DNA from: Styela clava | Taxonomy: Eukaryota; Chordata; Ascidiacea; Stolidobranchia; Styelidae | Length of the DNA stretch: 64,000 nucleotides | Assembly: GCF_964204865.1 (NCBI RefSeq) | Contig: NC_135254.1 | Span: 18,233,001 to 18,297,000 of the forward strand | Direction of reading: 5' to 3' | Shown here: positions 1 through 13,796 of the stretch, piece by piece | How positions within the stretch are numbered: the stretch's first letter is position 1 | Layout of the letters: each line of letters opens with the position of its first letter | The notes under the pieces: generated by a model | Database searches by the model: none | What the model saw: only the letters and a program-made list of their open reading frames with translations | Told to the model about the DNA's origin: nothing | Made by a program: the position numbers and the translations under genes

Positions 1-169
1 ATCGGTGAATTGAGCCCTTTATCACTGAGAGCTGAAAGCATCCAAGATTACAACTACCTATAGGGCTACTGAAATTGATATGTGCTAAAGCAACGGGATC
101 AACAGCAGTCCCTTTCCCAGTTTGAATGAATAGTCATAATTTTTTTTTAATAAATGTGTTGTTCTAGGT

Positions 170-245
170 CAGGATGGTATAAACCCAGGCCCGCGGGCCA
201 TATTTGGCCCGCCGCTCCATTTTTTGTGGCCCGTGTCTCATTTGC
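170..245. repeat. GC-rich transposon-end fragment (GGCCCGCGGGCC motif)
   Basis: A GC-rich block with GGCCCGCGGGCC and repeated TGGCCCG words stands out from the AT-rich surroundings. A related block, in the opposite sense, lies at about 19945-20015 (CGGCCCGCGG, then CCGGCCCTCATG). Blocks of this kind are typical of transposon-derived dispersed repeats. The family assignment is inference. Confidence 0.4.
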
Positions 246-1149
246 GCGAGGGTAAACAAAAAATCGCATTAGGCGATGTTTTTTCATAAAAATAACCAGA
301 AAAATCTTTCAACCTATTGCTATATCACTAATGTCACTGAATTGACTAGTCTTAAGGCTAGCTGAGGCAACTAGCAAAGTTGAATGATGTGCTTGGCAAA
401 TCTAAATTGTGAATTGGTTACTATATTTTCGGTCGGGAATATATTCTAACAAAATACACTTCATAGAAAACTAAAAATCGAATAAATAATCAATCTATCG
501 ACCTAGGTTGGCTATGCCTGATAACTAAATATTAATGTAATGACGGACCCATATAATTCCTGCCGTTTATTTTGCAATTAGCCTAAACAGTATTACAAAT
601 AATGCTGTCTATATGTCAGAAAATTCAGTAATTACTCTGCTGTATCTAAAATTTGGTAATCAATCAATCTGCACTTATTTGTAAGTTATTTTGTAAACAT
701 GAGTTTGAAAAGAAAGCTGACCAATTCAAACAGATTTTTGACTGGATATCGGAGGGAAATAACACAATGCTTGCTTAATATGTCTGCAGGTTGTGTCGGT
801 GACAAACTAAAACGGCATTTTCTCCTTATGACACTTTCTTGGTTATTTTGAAATCTTACACTAAATGTAGCACGATTTAGTCCGTTTTTTGCATGTTTTA
901 GCTTAATAAATGACAAATAATGACCTATGTGTTTGGACAATAAAATATTTCGAGTTCCGGGCATTGGGAATTTTTCCAAACATGTTTGGGGGTGGGGGAA
1001 GTGCCCCCGCCCCCCCCAGTGGTGAGAAAACGTGTGGAAAGCCACGCCCCCTTGGGTAATATGGTTTTTCGCATTTCTTTCTAGTATTCTTCATCCTTGT
1101 TGCTGCATTTCTGTTTTACAAAATTTTTTTTTCTCTTCAACTATTGGAC

Positions 1150-1480
1150 CAATGAACAATTCAAACTTTTTCAAATTTGCACTTCCGCTTTCAAAATATT
1201 TAATACATTCCTGAGCGTTTACGCGCCGTAGCGTTTAAATATAATTTCGAGCCTTATATTTTCAAGTTCGTATAAACGAGGACGTAGTGGTTTTATAACA
1301 TATACACCTCTCAACAATTTCCCCATATTTGCTATGTAATTGTGAACTTCTGTGAAGTCAATTAGGTTTCAATCAACAGTAGTTATTATTTTAAGCGAAG
1401 GTGTCAACGTTACTAATAAAAAATAGTATATATTGACTGAAAATTTTGAAACGTTTATTGCAATAAATTCTACTAATTGC
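1150..1480. repeat. Dispersed repeat family A, copy 1
   Basis: This copy aligns by eye with 6385-6700 and 12075-12275, and weakly with 9490-9600. Shared landmarks are GCGTTTAAATATA, a block ending CAACAATTTCCC, and CTTCTGTGAA followed by TCAATTAGGTTT. No coding capacity is seen. Confidence 0.6.
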
Positions 1481-1827
1481 TAATTTTGGTCAATTACCCA
1501 TATCTGTCAATCTCAATGTTTGCTTCGATCACGCTCATTTCCCTACGAACTCGACAAATGAGTAAAACTGACGAATAGTTATGGCTTATTATAATTTTAT
1601 TATTTTTTTGACACGTTATTTTATGTGCGATTTAATTGCATAAAGCACGTTTTGATCAAAAATGATATAATATAAAATAGCAAACAATATATTTTTTCGA
1701 ACTACAGTTTTCCACGGCAGATCTGAAGATTGTGGTTTGAGACAAGTTTTTTTTTGTTTCAACTTTTCTCACAACATGAGAAATTGATCTTTCTGAGTTA
1801 CTTCTTGTATAAATAATACACTGTAAC

Positions 1828-1975
1828 AGTGGTGGGATTCATTTTTTTTTGTCAGCCGGTTCCAACACAAAAGTCATATTATTCAACCGGTTTTATTACA
1901 AAAAATCATTGACAGTAACTAGTAATGCTAACCGGTTCGTTGATCCCATAAAATTCCGTGAGACGGTTCTATAGA
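1828..1975. mobile_element. Truncated hAT-type MITE
   Basis: It begins CAGTGGTGGGATTCA and contains GTCAGCCGGTT, CTAACCGGTTCG and GAGACGGTTCTATAG. These match, in inverted order, the ends of the complete 503-bp MITE at 13286-13788. Only part of the element remains. Confidence 0.55.
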
Positions 1976-4900
1976 AATATGAAACAATTTTCCCGTTTTA
2001 TTCTTTAATAACAACAGGAAATTAGTTAGTTGGTTTTGTAAATAATAGTGTGAAATAAATTAAAGAAATGAAGAATGGTATTTATCTATTCGAGGGCTTT
2101 AAAATTTCAAAGTATGTATTATGTGATTACTAAATTCAATTTTACGTTGTCTGGTAATTCATATAGAATGCATATAATACGTTGAGGCATAATAATTGAA
2201 TAGGGCTTGAAACTATCAAACTGCCTAGTGAAATCAGTCGTACCCAGTGGTGCGTTTCACTGAGTTTGCAGGAACACGTTCTGTCGTCATAATCGGCGTA
2301 CCCGTTCTTGTTTAAGACGTCAAACCACATTATCCGAAATGTGAGAACTTGTTGTTAGCGAGGTCAAAAGTTTCAACATCAGCACTGACGCGTACCCATG
2401 CTAAAGGTTACGGGTATAAATAACTTGGGTTTTACTTATATAACATATCCATCTTCTACGAATCTACATTACATATAGTTTCATATTATAGTAATTTCTG
2501 AAAGAAAACTGAAATACAACTAACTCTCGAAAGTTATAAAGCTGTGGGCATATGAGCTGATACACGCAAGAAGAGAAGTACATTATTTATTAGTAGAAAC
2601 GAAAATATCAATTTTTTTTTATTTAATTAGACAAATGACGCTGTATGTAGCCTACTTCCATAATTATTTCTATTTACGTTTATTGTAAGAAACTGACGGA
2701 CGAGCTGTGCTCTTACTAGATGAATTTTTAGTAACCCAATACCTTTATAACTAAATATAAGATATATGTAAATTGGAACATGCTGCTTCAAATTCAATTA
2801 GAAATGTTATCGTTTGAATAACTGCGGATATTGTTGCAAAAATACTTCTTCTATATATCGGAATGACGTAGGTCCTAGATGATTAAAATATAATAACATA
2901 TTGTCATCTTATCTTTGTACAGCGCCTTTTCGAAGAAACATTCACTGGCTGAAACCACTATGTCAACGGGTTAAAAGAAATAATATTTGTTTTTTCACCT
3001 ATGTATCTTTTCCGCCACGTCACAATCTTTCGATATATCGATAAAATATTTGTTTTCATGTAGAAACCCCAGTTTTGTCTGAAGTCAAGTTGTGCATGAA
3101 TTACTATGGCAAAAAGAATACTAAATTTATAACGTGCCTTTGTTGTTTAGCAGCATTTGACAAATTCAAAGAAATATGAGCGTAATTGAAGGGAAATGGG
3201 ATCGCAAAAAATTTGTTACTGGTCATAACTACAAACTTTATTAGTCATTCGAAGGTTTCCGAAAGAAACATTAGTCATCGTTAATTCAATCCTAAATTAT
3301 TTAAGAGAAGTTCAAAATCACATAGAAGGTTTTGGGAAACTGTTTAAAAGTGTATAAATTATTAAATCACTACTTGAACTTGAAATAATAAGGCCCGGAA
3401 TTATATTTAAAAGTCACGGTGCGTGAGGGTTAAGGGTCACAGAAGAAGCAAACGTGGAAAAAAAAGTATTTTGTAGAATTTTTGCGATTTTATAATTATA
3501 CTTCCTCAACTATAAAATCATTACACTAGCATTTTGACACATTGTCAGAATAAAAAAAAATCACTGGGTCGATATTAAAAACTCTAATAAATACTCACGA
3601 ATATATCCAACCTGATAAACTCTATTTGGAGGTTAGTTGAGTTTTCCAAACAAGTTTTAGTTATTAGAAATGTAATTACGGTATATCAAAATAAGAAGTG
3701 ACTTTTACATTACACACATAACAAGCAAATATTTTGTATTTATGTTCTTAAATTTTAATATTTGTTATGTAAAAAATGTCAAATTGCCTATAGGGAACAA
3801 ATAATAACTCATTGTTACACACTATTAACCTATATTTTTGCAACATTAGACTTGATATTCCTAAATAAATTGTCGAAACAAAAATTCAAAATATATTCTG
3901 ATATGAAATATAGGAAAAGGGCGCATGTGATGTTCATTAATATATACCTAACCATAGAAAATATACACTGAAATGATGTATTGAACATTATATGATATTC
4001 AGTTTATATGTCTCTGACTATTTATTACATTGTTTTACATTTCTTTATTATTAATTTTTCATTGTCCAGTCATTATTTTTTAAACCATATTTTGCTGAGT
4101 GACAACTTTTCAAAATTTTTTTTTTTTCAAGTCTAAAATTTAGTTATTGAGAATGGAAAGACACCACTGAACTCTGCTGTGGGAGCAATTTGGGTATTAA
4201 CTAAACAAAGTTTCATATTTTTAGCCGAACAGAGATAATATTTATTTTCAACATTTTCGAACGGAACTAGAGGCTTGGTATATGTCTAAGATGACGTCAA
4301 CAACCTTGGACACCAATTGTAATACTAGGTTGACAAATGACAGTATGAGGACAGCAAAACTGACAATTATGGCAGCCTAATTACAATGAAAAATCTAAAT
4401 TATGGTTTTGTAGGGCGGGCGGAAACAAAATTAAGTCTAGTTCAAATAATAAATAGGACGATAATGAATAGTTAGGCACGCTCTTGAAGTTCACACAAAA
4501 CTATCCATTTTTTTCTAGGTATATGCTCTTGAAAATATTCAATTGGTATATTTTATACAAGTGTTATCTCTTCTTCAAAGTGTCCTTCAAGTTCCAATTT
4601 CAATTTTGTTTTGTAATTAGGCTTTCATAATTTTCACTTCCTATGTCTTTAGAGCATACCCCTATTTTTCAGTCCGTTATAAGTTGTTTACGTAAAAACT
4701 GCTTATATATTTCAGAATGGGGATCTAATTAAACAATTTAGGAAACCGTCGCATGGATTCGGTATATTCCCAGGCGACTTTACTTGAAATAAGACATGTT
4801 GTCGGGTACTGAGTATCTAATTCCGTTTGGAAACGTTGAAAGTAGCAATTATCACCTTTCTACGAAAACTATATAACATCTATTTAGTTAGTAGCTTACG

Positions 4901-5164
4901 CAAATGGTTCCGCTATATACCAGAATGAAATACAGTATAAACAAAGTTTTATAAAATGTTCACTACAACTTTCCAGTGTAAAATTTGCATGGTTAGATAT
5001 AAAAGAAGTAAATATCAAATGCGTCATATTTCCCATATTTATTCATCAGATCATTTATTCATTAAATATTTTGAAGCAACTAGCATGCCAATTTTTTAAG
5101 ATTGTCAAGTCTTATTGAACACTAAATGGGCCTACGGATTGATTTGCTATTATGTTGTTGTTTT

Positions 5165-5440
5165 TAGCATTCTTTTTCTCCTACTTGTTGTGAAATATTG
5201 TTTTTATCATTAACTACGAGATCAATTGGATTGAAAATTTCATTGGTTAAAGATTGTTTTTTTTTCGCTGTAGGGCTATTACCTTTATTTATTTCAAAAC
5301 TTCTATGGGATTCGTTTTTCTATCCGAAGTTTTGTGTGGTGACGTCAACAAACTTGAAAATGAAAATTATGTCAAGCGGTGTTCATATATTTGAGCATAG
5401 ATTTCTTGTCTTATATTATTTATTAGTGTTGAACAATTAA
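5165..5440. repeat. Dispersed repeat family B, copy 1
   Basis: This family is marked by TTAACTAC followed by an AATTG or AGTAG block, then TTAAAGATTG and a GGGCTATTACC or TGTGGGC block. It ends with a sentence-like run near ATATTTGAGCAT. Related copies lie at 12885-13140, 40570-40690, 41000-41240 and, inverted, 42650-42790 and 45000-45290. The short open frame across it is not conserved as coding. Confidence 0.5.
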
Positions 5441-6384
5441 TAATTCTCTTTCTAAAAAAGGATTTAATCGGTGTCGTACACGAAGGTTGTATTCTATTGA
5501 GTTGCTTCAGCGCCTAGATCATCATAGGAATTTCTTCGTCTCCCTCTTAAATCCGAGTGTCATATTTTGAACAATATTAATTACCCCAATACTAATGAAT
5601 ATACATGACTTTTCAAAATTTTTTTCGAAGAAACCATGGTACACATCTGTAGTATTCAGATTTCAATATTCTCTTGAATTTTTATTTCAGTTTTTTTGTG
5701 GTAATTTGTTTGGACGTTTGGAATATTAATCCGGAAAGCGGATTAATATTAATATTAAGCGGAATTTAATTTGATTTGAGAATATTACAAACTAAATCTG
5801 CAATATTTTAGACTAATAAAAGTTACTAACTAGTAACAAAATAAATAATACTTTTTTACGATACAATGTCGTTCCAAAATTTCATCTGAAATATTTTTAA
5901 ATGTTTTTTATTAAATTGCTATGGCAGATCCTAGGATGGTCAAGATTGTCCTATTTCTTTATATATTTTGGTCATATATTGACGTTTCTTATTTCGTATA
6001 GATTCAATTGAGAAAAAAAAACGAATTTTTCAAAACCATCACACTTGAAGATTTAAACGCAATTAAGTAACTTAGTATCTTTACCATAACAGCTTCTGTA
6101 TTTACGCATGTCAATAGGACGCTAGTAGAAATAATGTTTGCTATGTTTGTAAATAAATATGTAAAATGTAAATAATTAGACCTTGTTTTGAAAATCCAGA
6201 ACATTTATTCGGGATTTTAATATCAACATCATTTAATTTAACATCATTTAGTATCATCATCATTGTTTTGAGAATGTGTCGAAACACAAATGCTGCAGTA
6301 ACCAGTGTATAGGTCAGAAGGTATAATTCATAGCAATAACCTGACGCAATATACAAAATGATGTCAGGTAGCTTACAACAATAT

Positions 6385-6700
6385 ACCCAATTTTATTTTA
6401 TTCCGAATTTGCCCTTTCCCGTTCAAATTATTCAACACATCCCTAAACCTTTACGCACGGTGGCGTTTAAATATATTTTTGAGCCGTATGTTTTCAAGTT
6501 CATACTTAAACGCGGAAGTAGTGGTTTAATAACATATACACCGCTCAACAATTTCCCAATATCTTCTATATAATTTTGAACTTCTGTGAAATCAATTAGG
6601 TTTGAATCAAAAGTAGTTATCATTTTAACCGAAAGGCGTCAAAATCACCAATTAAAAATATTGTATATTAACTGATAATTTTCAAAACGTTTTTTTGCAG
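6385..6700. repeat. Dispersed repeat family A, copy 2
   Basis: This is the best-preserved partner of the copy at 1150-1480, with the same blocks in the same order. Divergence is high enough to suggest an old family. Confidence 0.6.
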
Positions 6701-7038
6701 TAAATTCAATTTATTTTCGAGTAAGGTAAATTTAATACTTTTCCCAATCCTTTAATAGAATTGAGTACCTAATAAACACTCTATAAGATTTCTTCAATTT
6801 CTAGTTTTTTTTTCGGACAAAATAAATACTGACTGATCTGTGTTTGTATATCCATATTGTACCTTGCAAACTTGTACTCCTCCTGACTGCCCTCAATCGT
6901 TTATGCCATAGACAACATACAATATTCGTAAAATTAATTTTATTTTTTAAAAAAATATTGCACTTATGAAATAATTTTAAAGAGTATAGTTTGCAAACAT
7001 TTAATAAATTAAAATGAGTAGGCGAGCTTCATAAAATA

Positions 7039-7566
7039 TCAACAGCAAGCTATAATTATGTTATATCCAGTTTTTCCGTGGAAATGGCTTCTCGGCTTGC
7101 AATCATTAAAAAGATATTGTTTTTTGTTTAGTTCCGTATCATAATTTATTTCCTCTTTCTCCTCAATAACAGTCAATAAGTTTTTTATTTTTACCCGAAG
7201 ATTCATTTTATATTCCGTCGAAAGTGTTCGCATTTCTGAAAAATATCTTCGAGTTTTCTCAATTTTATTCCACAGGCATATGTTAGATTTGTTGTATGTT
7301 GATTCTACTGGTTCCTCCGATTCTTTAATTGAGCAAAGATCATTTTTTAGGTTTTTCATTTTTCCGTTCTTAGATACAGATATCCGAGTATGCTTTCTCA
7401 TAAATGTTGGTTCATATTCGTTCGCTGTTCGTGTTTTTACTTTCTTCATATTTTGTCTACTAGATTTTGAAGCGTTAAGCTTTACCAGTCTATTGAATGT
7501 GTAATTTCTTCTGTTTTTCCATTCCGTCTTTTCACTATTATATTCAACAATTTCTAAAACGGCCAT
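7039..7566 (-). CDS. Hypothetical lysine-rich protein or exon
   Basis: This is an uninterrupted 175-codon frame with an ATG start. It is one of the longest in the window outside the P450 and SENP genes. The product is basic and hydrophilic, rich in Lys, Glu, Asn and Ser, with no signal peptide, no membrane segment and no motif I recognise. The middle (residues about 100-140) is charged and could be helical. It could be a real single-exon gene, a large exon of an unseen gene, or a chance frame. Its length is unusual for AT-rich DNA, where stops are frequent, and that is the only argument for it. No neighbour suggests a role. Confidence 0.3.
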   Translation of the reverse strand: MAVLEIVEYNSEKTEWKNRRNYTFNRLVKLNASKSSRQNMKKVKTRTANEYEPTFMRKHTRISVSKNGKMKNLKNDLCSIKESEEPVESTYNKSNICLWNKIEKTRRYFSEMRTLSTEYKMNLRVKIKNLLTVIEEKEEINYDTELNKKQYLFNDCKPRSHFHGKTGYNIIIACC

Positions 7567-10500
7567 TTTGCTACAATAGTCTCTCTGAGAAAGTTAATCA
7601 AAAATGATATCTCTAGCGACATTTAAACGCTTATAAGTAGTTTCCCAACAGATATATTTAGCACCTCGCAGAATACAAATGAAAGTACAAATTACTTCTC
7701 GGAAAACGTTCGCAGACTTATATAGCAATTATACACTATTATTTAAATTATAAGTTCAGATAACTTCATCAAACGAAATTATTATTCCTTGTCTGACTTC
7801 AAATTGTGGTATCAGTGTTGATATATCTTAACAGTAGCGCAGAGAACATAAACGAACAAAATACTAATGAAACTTTCTTGGACATTGATGCAAAAAATAA
7901 GAATTTGAAACCGGATTAATTGAATCCTAACTTCTAATCCTATATATATAACTTGATCTCACATTTAAATCGCGTGGTTGGGTATTTATTGTGGTTTGCT
8001 TTTCTGACCTACGTTTAGATTTGGCAAAGTTATCCAAAGTAAAATAATATGTCTTGTCATGTTCGCCAAACTTTATTTTATAGTTTCTTCGGGTCTTCAT
8101 GATTCATGGGAATAGCTTCAAGTATAAACTTCAATATTTACAAATAAAATATCACAAATAAAATGACTTAAAATGCCGAGGACTGGTTCAGTCCTATCCC
8201 ACAACAGTCCCGAGTAACCTATTTTATCATGATTAATATCGCGGAAGCTATTGAATCATTAGGACTTGACTGTTTTGTAATTTTACTAATTGATGAGCAT
8301 AATTCCTATTCAATGTACGTCAGTTTGTCATCATATTTTAACTACAATATGACGTTTGTATGAATAGTCATAAAACAATTTAATGACTGTTTTGTTGTAT
8401 GTCACTGTAGATTTGTATTCATCTCCAAATTTATCTTTCGATAATCATTATTATAGATGATTGTGACGCCGAGTAACAATAATTTGGAAAATATATTTCA
8501 TAAGTAATAAACAGTGAGGTATGTAACACAAGATTTTCAATAAAATTATTTCATTAAATTTTGGTTTAACTACAACGATTTTGATCACATAATCGTTGTC
8601 AACTTTTTTTGTTTTCATATGTTGATGGTAATACCTTTATTTTTTCTAAAAATAAATTCTATTCAGAAGAGCTCGGCTATGAACTATAGCTAAATAATTT
8701 TTCGTTTTGATTACCTTAAAGCCACAGTTGTTCTTATAATTAGGCATACCACAATTGCTACTTTGAGTCAGTGTGTGAGCTGCACTTTGAATCTTTGTTC
8801 TCAAGTAGGCGGTTCAGGGAGCTAAAAATGTTTTGATAAATTTTCTTATCTATTGCCTACTTTTTAATTTTTTAATCCAAGCTTAAGTAAAATAATTTAT
8901 GATAATTAAAAAATATATATATATTTTGCACACTCTCAAAGTGTGCTTTGTTACTAATTATATGGCGTTTTGAAGTGCGAAACTTTTTTTTTTCTTATTT
9001 ATTGCCGATTTATTCATGAATAGGTTTATAATTATTCACGACTCACTTTTCATGAGTGCGTACTAAAACTTTATGCACTAAAATTGAAAGGTATGGTTCA
9101 GAAGACAAAAATCTCTCTGTTTTGTGTTATAAACGGCAAAACATATACAGAGGCCAAGTTTTATTACCTAGGTCCTAGGTATAACCAAATTTAAACACAC
9201 TAACGCCCTGAGTTTTATAATTCATGCTTATTAATACAATTAATTTGGTTTTAAAAAAAAATTCAATAATTTGAACAGATTTTGGTAAAATATAAATTTA
9301 AAAATATATATATATTACTTTCCTTATATTGTCTTGGTGATATAATAACAATTGAACGCATCAAGTTTTGCTATAAAGTGGTATTGGGATTTCTTCGAAT
9401 GTAAGGAACTTCAGTAACATAATATGACTAACTACAAACTGTACTATGGTATGTAAGCTGAAATGTACTGTAGATTTAACGCCATTAACTTCAATATAAT
9501 AAATTTTCATAACATATCACACCTACCAACAATTTCACAATTTTTGTGTTATATAATTCCAAACTTCTTTGAATTCAATTTTGATTGAACTAATCTGTCA
9601 TTATTATCATATTCGAATGTGTAATTCATTTAATGCAACCCATCTCTATGAAAAATAAGTGAGATTTATCATTCAACTCATAAGCTGGAAAAGTTAATTA
9701 AATAATTTTATATGCTCAATGTACGTCCATTATGCGTCAATGTTTGGCCTGAACCTTGCAATTGCAATTGATGCAATTTAGGTAATTGCTTATTATTATG
9801 CAAGTGACTATCAAAAAAAAACAATATTTTGTAGAGTGGTGAACAGAAAATACGCTTGATAAGGATATGAATTTGAGCATCGATAAAAATATTTCACTTA
9901 TCATGCTTAGATACCCAAAACACTCAGGATCTTCAAAAACTCTTGACCGCTATGGTGATCCACTACTTCAACAAGCTGTTCCATCTGAGACTGTTTGCCC
10001 AATTGACTATAAATACTCTGTTTGGAATATACATAAAATGTGTACTACCTACAATCATAAAAATGCCAGCTAAAACTTGTATTATAATCGAAAATCATTA
10101 TATCCCACCTGCAGACTCGTCATTAGAAGATTTTATCCTAGCATAGGCCTACTGTAGAGTAGGCTACAACTTTGTCCGCAGCACAGTTTGTATACAGCGA
10201 TAGGAACAAGTGATATTGTTGGACACAAAGCATACTGATATGACTAACATGAAACTATACAGTGACATGTTAAAAGTTCGACTGATATTGTGGTGAAATC
10301 GAATGACTTAGGATACCTTCTATAACCTCTGATGAAAATTTGGATTCGATATTTCTCGACCGAAATCACGTATTTCAATTTCTCCATCAAAGACAAAAAC
10401 GGTAAGTGCCAAATAAATGTCTCTATGAGCAAATTTGAAGTCGCATGGAGCCAAACCCTAATTTTCTCCCATTCACGATAATTAGATATATGAAATAAAT

Positions 10501-13285
10501 ACAATATGTGTCTGTGAAACGAGGGCGCCTGGGAGAATGGCGGTGCAAATGGGATGATTTCATCCTTATTTAGGCTTTTTGACGCACGTATTTGTGCTTC
10601 TTGTCTATATATTGGAGTAATCTATAATTGCTGAGTTGGGTGTCCAGTGTGAGCAAATCCATCTCTAGAACTTGTCAGAGAGATGACTTTGAAAAGGGTG
10701 ATTCCTGAAAGCTGGCCTGAAAATCTGCACGTGCCGGCCACCAAGAGGAACATCGCGCGTAATTCATCAAGATGAATTGTAAATCGTAGCCCAAAACAAA
10801 AATTACTTATCGAGTCAAACCACCTGATTTTCAGTGTCAATAAATTTACTGATATATTTAACATAGTGCATAATGAAAAGCTCATAAACATATTAAAGTA
10901 CATATTCATGAAGTGATCTAGGATTTTAGATTAACTAATTGGCATTAAATCAAAATTACAAGTTTCTAGACACGAAGTGGACCTGTGGATCGTTTTGGTA
11001 AATTGTTATTGTCGTTGTTGCAAAAGTTTTCAGTACTCAAAGATGGAATAAGTCACCCAAAGACTTTTCATTTATATTTATTTCAGATTTCTATGTGCCT
11101 TTGTGTTTCACTATTTGATCAAATAATTATCTATTTTATTTTAATTAAAAGGCAATACGTTTCATTTCGAATTTTCTCCTAAAAACATGCATGTTTTGTT
11201 CAATTTCAATTGCAACATGGTGAAACAACGGTCTCAGATAACGGATTTCATTGGGTTTTTTATGTCAACTCAAAACGATTATATTATAAAAAAGAATAAT
11301 ATACTAAAATTATCTTTCGGAGGCTATAAAGCTACATTTGTGCTTACATTTGGGCATCATGCCACAATGGTTACTTTAATATTCAGTATTTGAGCTGCAA
11401 TTTTCATAAGTATACCTCAAGTTTGCGGTTTAGGAAGCTAAAAATATTTACCTAATTTTTTATTTCACTCTTATCATTTTCTACCAACCTTCAATTCAGT
11501 GAAATAATTTATAGCTTGCCAACAATTTGCTATTTTTGCGTACTTCAAAAGCGTGTCAAATTATTAATTATCCTTTATAACGAATAGAAAATCACAAAGT
11601 CAAAATTTCAAGTAGACAGAGGTCTTACTCATGACTCAGATAATCTCTAATAATTATGGTAGGCATGCGACACTTTTCACAAGTACTCTTAAATTTTATT
11701 CGCCAAAACTCAAGTGTGCGGTTTATAAAGCTCAAGGTATTTTAAATTTGATATTTTTTAGTTTATTTCAAAACGTTCGTACACACAAGCGTGGTAATCT
11801 ACTCTAATAGCTTATAATATAGCTCACATGAGTATAGAATATTCATATTAGCGATTATAATAATATAAATATTTCAACCGTTGGTGCTAAACCCACTAAT
11901 TTTCGTTCTAATTAATGAGGTGTGTTATACAAATGTGGGTAATATGATGTTTGTAAAACAAATTCTCCTTTTTCAGGAATAACTATATTCTTAATAAATC
12001 AATCTTGATTGAAAAATCTCACGAAACCTCCAAATAAAACATAGTATTCAAACGGTATTCCTGGATATTGGTTCAATAATGCATACACCGCTCAATAATT
12101 TACCAATATCTTCTATTTAAATTCGAACTTCTGTGAAATCAATTAGGTTTGAATCAACGGTAACTAATATTTCTTCAAAAACCATCAAAGTGACTAACAA
12201 AAATAGGATAGTAAATTCAAAACAGTTTATTGCGGAAAATTAAATTTATTTTCCAGCAAGATAAATTTGCTACTTTTTCCACAAATGTAGTAATAAGTAA
12301 AAATTAAAGCTAAAAAATTATCCAAATCTCTGAATCCAGAACAATTAAATCGTACGTATTCAAGTATTAGGGATTAGTTGTCGACAGTTGAAAATAAGCC
12401 AATATGGAAGGAGAAGTACTTGCCTGTGAAAATCAAGGGTAAGCCGCAATGTTTGGAATTTTTGCAAGTTGTGTCGTTAGCGTACTCGGTGCCAGAGTTC
12501 GGAATTTTGCTTTGAGAATGTAATCGTTGTTTAGTAGCACATATATTTAAGAAAGCACTTTCTTTATCAAGAAAGAACTGAAATCTAACGCAACGAACAT
12601 GTTGCGAAACGAAATATCGGATGCTTTGAGACTGTCATCGACTAAAACAAATGTTGATATAGAAGTATTGATTGAAGATAAATAATGAATAAACGCGCTT
12701 GTACAAAAAAAGAACTTGTTTTATATCGTGCAGTTTACCTATTCAAAACCCGCCTATAACCAGGCTTCTCAATGGGAATGGGACTCCCATGGGAGGAAGT
12801 GGTATAGGACAGCACGCAGTTGTATTTCCCATGAGACAGGAAATTTTTGGGACACCCCTTTTTATATAAGATTACGATTTGTGGGTTGCTTTAGTCATCT
12901 TGTCCGCATATTTGAGCATCGCTTTTTTGTTATGTTGTTGTTATTGTTAGTATTTTCTTCTTATCGTAATTAAAAACAATCGCCTTTATCTTTAACTACT
13001 GGACCAGTAGCTCTGAAATTTTCAGTGATTAAAGATTTTAGTTATCAATAAAAGGCTATTACTTTTAGTTATTCTCAAATTTTCTAAGAATTCTTTGAGA
13101 TCTGATATTTATCCAATTTTCCGCTATAATATATTTTACTCAATGGAAACACCTTTTTAAAAAACTGAATCATGTATAGCATAGATCTTCTTCCCAGGAC
13201 CTGGAAAAGCTAGGACAGACTGCGCAACTTTACTGGTACCATGATACAGGCACTGGTAAGTTACTGTGGCCTTTCATGATATATA
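7567..13285. other. Gene-free AT-rich stretch
   Basis: No gene is recognised. The stretch includes two decayed copies of repeat family A (about 9490-9600 and 12075-12275) and a family B copy (12885-13140). A relatively GC-rich 10.6-10.8 kb patch has a 95-codon minus-strand frame with no recognisable product. Confidence 0.5.
12075..12275. repeat. Dispersed repeat family A, copy 3
   Basis: It shares CGCTCAATAATTTACCAATATC, in pieces, and the CTTCTGTGAAATCAATTAGG block with 6540-6600. It is more decayed at its edges. Confidence 0.5.
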
Positions 13286-13788
13286 CAGTGGTGGGATCCA
13301 GCCGGTTCGCACCGGTTCTATAGAACCGTCTCACGGAAATTTATGAGATCGGCGAACCGGTTGGCATTACGGGTTACTGTCAATGGATTTTTGCATCTTA
13401 TCTGACACACCGATTTTTGAGATCAAGTAGCGCACGTGTTTTTTTTTCAAAATGTAAAATGATCAATTTCGCACGTAACAGTTATACCTTGTGTCAATTC
13501 CCATAGTTGTATCAATTTTTTTTTATAATTGTAGTGTGTTTTCAGTAGATCATACATCTTCAGGTTTTTGAGTTCATTATCAACGAGTATATAATATATT
13601 ATACAGCAATATAGACAATCCTCAACATCATCAAAAATTCCGATGCTAATTTTGACATGATGATGCTTACTTAACCATTATTTTGAAATGTTATTTGATA
13701 AGTAGTTAAAAATAATCAGTTTATTTGCTGAAAAAATATGAGTTTTTGTAACAGAACCGGCTGACAAAAAATTTGAATCCCACCAGTG
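13286..13788. mobile_element. hAT-type MITE with 8-bp target duplication
   Basis: This is a 503-bp non-autonomous element. The left end reads CAGTGGTGGGATCCAGCCGG. The right end, reverse-complemented, reads CACTGGTGGGATTCAAA and reaches GTCAGCCGGTT. It is flanked on both sides by GATATATA (13278-13285 and 13789-13796), an exact 8-bp target-site duplication. CA-G terminal bases with 8-bp duplications are the hallmark of the hAT superfamily. There is no transposase. A truncated relative lies at 1828-1975. Confidence 0.8.
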
Positions 13789-13796
13789 GATATATA

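Larger units (their letters stand above)
1..7038. other. Gene-free, repeat-rich stretch
   Basis: I recognise no gene here. The open frames are short (80 codons or fewer apart from one 119-codon frame at 686-1045) and show no known domain. The stretch holds fragments of several dispersed families that recur elsewhere in the window, listed separately, within AT-rich sequence with many homopolymer runs. Confidence 0.6.
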